Source of the DNA: Archangium gephyra
GTDB lineage: Bacteria > Myxococcota > Myxococcia > Myxococcales > Myxococcaceae
NCBI GenBank assembly: GCA_003243425.1
Contig: QFQP01000018.1
Coordinates: 1 to 64,000 of the forward strand
Direction of reading: 5' to 3'
DNA: 64,000 nucleotides
Below the pieces are notes generated by a model. That model ran no database searches. It was not told the origin of the DNA and saw only the letters and a list, made by a program, of their open reading frames with translations. Positions 62,081 to 64,000 of the stretch are shown here, in pieces; the stretch's first letter is position 1; the number at the start of each line of letters is the position of its first letter. The position numbers and the translations under genes were made by a program.

Positions 62081-63724
62081 TCAGGCTTCGGCGATCTCGT
62101 CGATGTCGAGGTCTTCGCTGTCGGAGGGCGTCTCGTTGAGCACGTCCATCGCGGACTGCAGCGAGCTCTTCACGCGTTCGAGTTGATCCTGATGACCGCG
62201 GGCTCGGGCCTGTGCCCGCTGCGCTCTTTCGTCGGCCCGCTGCGTCTCGGCTTCGGAATCGGCGACGCGCTGCCGCAGGCCGGAGATCTCGTCCGCGAAG
62301 CTGCTCGCCTGGCTCGAGAGCTGCGTGCGCGCAGAATCGAGATCCATCTGCGCCTGCTCGAGTTCGTTGCGCACTGAATCCGCCTCCTTCGAGCGCTCCT
62401 CGAGCTGCGACTTGAGCGCTTCGATCTCACCGCGAGCCTCCGAGAGCTCCGATTCGGCGGTCTGGCGCGCGGTCTCGGCTTCCTGCTGGCTGGCGCGAAC
62501 ACCTTCGAGCTGACCGTCGAGCTCCGCGATGCGCTGTTGCATCGAGTCGTAGTCGGTCTGGAGGCTCGACAGCCTGGCGGACGAGGAGCGCGCCTCTTCC
62601 TTCGCGGTGAGCAGCTGCTGGTCGACCTTCTTGCGCTCGCCGGTCAGCGCGTCGGCCTTGGCCTGCAGCGTCTTGACCTGTGCGTCCTTCTTGGCGAGTT
62701 CGCCGCTCGACTCAGAGAGCTGCTGCTCGAGCGTGTTGTTCTTCTCCTGCAGCTCGAGGAGCTCCTGCTCCTTGCCGTTGAGCTCGTTCTTGAGGCGAAG
62801 GATCTCCTTGTCTTTCTTGGTGCCGGCGTCGCGGAGCGCGAAGACTTCCTTGTTGTCGCTCTTTCCGGATGAAGCGCGCGCGGCTTCGAGCTCGGTGCCC
62901 TTCGATTCGACTTCTGACTCGAGCTCCCGAACGCGGTTCTCGAGCTCTTCGGCGCGGCTGCGCGCGTCGTCGAGGGCGCCGGTGAGCTCGGTGACCTTGC
63001 TGCGCAGGTCGCGCGCTTCGGTGTTGTCGAAGGTCGAAGGCGACGACACCGGCGGTGAGAAGGTCTGCACCGCGCGAGGCGGCGCGGGCGTGGCGGCAGG
63101 CGGAGCAGGGGGCATGAACCCCACCACGGTCTTTTCCGGCGGCGCTTCGTCGAACTCGTCCCCGGTGCTGAGGCTGATTTCTTCTTCGACGTCGGCGGCA
63201 GGCTGCTCGTCGAACATCGAATCGACCATCGCGAGGTCGGCCTCGGCGTTGCCGCCATCTTCCACCGGCTCTTCGATGCTCACTTCGGCGCCGTCGTCTT
63301 CGAGCAGCGACCCGGGGTCGAAGCCGCCTTCGTCGACGGGCGGCGCAGACACTTCAGGGAAGCCGATGAGCTTGCCCACGGTGTCGACCAGCGTCTCGGC
63401 GCTCAGCGGCTTGCCCACGTACTCGTCGGCGCGCGTCTTCAGCTTCTGGTGCTGCGCGAAGCCCTTCGGGTCTCCGATGATGACGACCGGGAACGCCTTG
63501 AGATCATCGTCGCTCTTGAGCTTCTTGCAGATGATGTAGCCGTTCTGCCCGGCGTCGAGATCGACGGCCAACACCACACAGGCCGGTTGCTGCCTCCGGA
63601 TGGTCTCCGGTGCTGCCTTGCCATCGGTGGTGTCGTCGACGTCGAAGCCCCGAGCCTGCAATGCCTCACGCAACTCCTTGATCAGCGTGAGATCCTTCTC
63701 GACGATCAGTACTGATTTCGACAT
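62081..63724 (-). CDS. frzS: FrzS: motility protein with pseudo-receiver domain and coiled coil
   Basis: 547 residues from ATG 63724. The receiver domain (1-125) closely resembles FrzS of Myxococcus xanthus by memory of that family: AVDLDAGQNGY around Asp55, IIGDPKGFAQH, and ADEYVGKP (Lys105). The usual Ser/Thr switch residue after strand 4 is replaced (IIGDP), consistent with the pseudo-receiver described for FrzS. A Pro/Ala-rich acidic linker (~130-235) is followed by a long coiled coil (~250-525) and an acidic end SEDLDIDEIAEA. In M. xanthus FrzS moves between cell poles and is needed for type IV pilus-driven social motility. A promoter sits immediately upstream. Confidence 0.9.
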   Translation of the reverse strand: MSKSVLIVEKDLTLIKELREALQARGFDVDDTTDGKAAPETIRRQQPACVVLAVDLDAGQNGYIICKKLKSDDDLKAFPVVIIGDPKGFAQHQKLKTRADEYVGKPLSAETLVDTVGKLIGFPEVSAPPVDEGGFDPGSLLEDDGAEVSIEEPVEDGGNAEADLAMVDSMFDEQPAADVEEEISLSTGDEFDEAPPEKTVVGFMPPAPPAATPAPPRAVQTFSPPVSSPSTFDNTEARDLRSKVTELTGALDDARSRAEELENRVRELESEVESKGTELEAARASSGKSDNKEVFALRDAGTKKDKEILRLKNELNGKEQELLELQEKNNTLEQQLSESSGELAKKDAQVKTLQAKADALTGERKKVDQQLLTAKEEARSSSARLSSLQTDYDSMQQRIAELDGQLEGVRASQQEAETARQTAESELSEARGEIEALKSQLEERSKEADSVRNELEQAQMDLDSARTQLSSQASSFADEISGLRQRVADSEAETQRADERAQRAQARARGHQDQLERVKSSLQSAMDVLNETPSDSEDLDIDEIAEA

Positions 63725-63733
63725 GTAGGACAA

Positions 63734-63762
63734 AGGCTAGTTGCCGCTCTCCAGAGCGTCAA
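63734..63762 (-). promoter_or_regulatory. Promoter of frzS
   Basis: On the minus strand TTGACG (63762-63757), a 17-bp spacer and TAGCCT (63739-63734) form a sigma-70-like promoter. The -10 box ends 9 nt before the ATG at 63724, so the frzS message is predicted to be leaderless or nearly so. Confidence 0.65.
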
Positions 63763-63789
63763 CGAAAGCCACGGGGCGGAAACGAGTCG

Positions 63790-64000
63790 TTACTGCTGCA
63801 GCGCAGCGGGTCGCACGTCGAGCGTCGCGCCAGGCGTCGGCGGCACGAGCTCACGCAGGTCCTGCTCATCGAGATCGGTGACGAGTTGGTAGACCACGTC
63901 GCCCTCTCGCCAGCTCACCACGTTGTACCCGTGGCTGTTGCCGACGGCGGGCGTGGCGCCGACGTCGACGTCGTTGTCGTCGCCGTAGACGAACAACCCC
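63790..64000 (-). CDS. C-terminal fragment of a probable anti-sigma factor (truncated by window edge)
   Basis: The last ~70 residues of a minus-strand gene that extends beyond the window. The sequence FVYGDDNDVDVG, then HGYNVVSWREGDVVYQLVTDLDEQDLRELV, resembles the C-terminal periplasmic part of proteobacterial anti-sigma factors of the zinc-finger (ZAS/PrtR-like) type. The N-terminal domains that would settle this are outside. It ends in ALQQ, 27 bp from the frzS -35 box. Confidence 0.5.
   Translation of the reverse strand, partial: GLFVYGDDNDVDVGATPAVGNSHGYNVVSWREGDVVYQLVTDLDEQDLRELVPPTPGATLDVRPAALQQ

Overview
The window reads as chromosomal DNA of a myxobacterium (phylum Myxococcota, probably the Myxococcus/Archangium side). 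It is GC-rich, with dense, often overlapping genes. It encodes a FrzS-type motility protein (62081-63724), several proteins ending in a MYXO-CTERM sorting tail (Gly-Cys, hydrophobic stretch, Arg cluster), many lipoproteins, and Tol/Exb-type motor genes. I found no rRNA, tRNA or CRISPR array. Genus-level placement is inference.

Layout. 1-3.2 kb: an AidB-like acyl-CoA dehydrogenase cut by the left edge, a PIN-domain gene of visibly different composition, and two unrecognised genes around a repeat-bearing gap. 3.2-8.2 kb: CapA-like protein, TPR protein, CNNM/CorC-type membrane protein and a membrane-anchored MutS-like ATPase. 8.4-19.4 kb: three very large surface-protein genes, namely an ASH/choice-of-anchor-D lipoprotein with a VWA-like C-terminus, a 2035-residue CARDB/Ig protein that is an in-frame fusion of two paralogues with a sorting signal and a signal peptide buried in the middle, and a Cys-rich EGF-like lipoprotein. 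19.4-24.4 kb: acyl-CoA dehydrogenase behind an 18-bp palindrome, M6-like metalloprotease, zinc-ribbon protein, RlmE and an O-methyltransferase. 24.4-30.3 kb: heme-c/HAMP/GAF/GGDEF diguanylate cyclase, PgeF, a CpoB/YbgF-like lipoprotein, a LysM protein and DprA.

30.4-41 kb: a TolQ-TolR-TolR proton-channel set, TrmFO, a beta-propeller lipoprotein, XerC, an Smr protein, HslV-HslU and ArgD; from TrmFO to HslU this order resembles the trmFO/xerC/hslVU cluster of other bacteria. 40.1-44.4 kb: a J-domain protein, a DnaK paralogue and a protein with repeated SKSGTMQLF motifs, which look like one dedicated chaperone module. 44.4-47.5 kb (minus strand): MaoC-type dehydratase pair, SDR reductase, CoaE and a small secreted protein. 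47.5-50.3 kb: tetraheme cytochrome c, EngB and a DUF6178-like protein, followed by a 12-unit 21-bp tandem array. 50.7-55.5 kb: small lipoprotein, PyrD, an adenosine-deaminase-family enzyme, an EF-hand protein and a PQQ-type propeller protein. 55.5-62 kb: a HARE-HTH protein with a degenerate Mrr-like domain, two lipoproteins, BirA, CoaX and an Ig-like/helical-repeat protein. 62-64 kb: FrzS and the C-terminal end of a probable anti-sigma factor.

Most genes are housekeeping or typical cell-surface/motility genes. The most unusual items are the paralogue fusion with internal sorting signals, the SKSGTMQLF repeat protein beside its DnaK/J pair, the 21-bp array whose differences between units are mostly silent in one frame, the degenerate nuclease with a 12-Arg run, and a set of promoters whose -10 boxes lie only a few bases upstream of start codons, suggesting leaderless messages.
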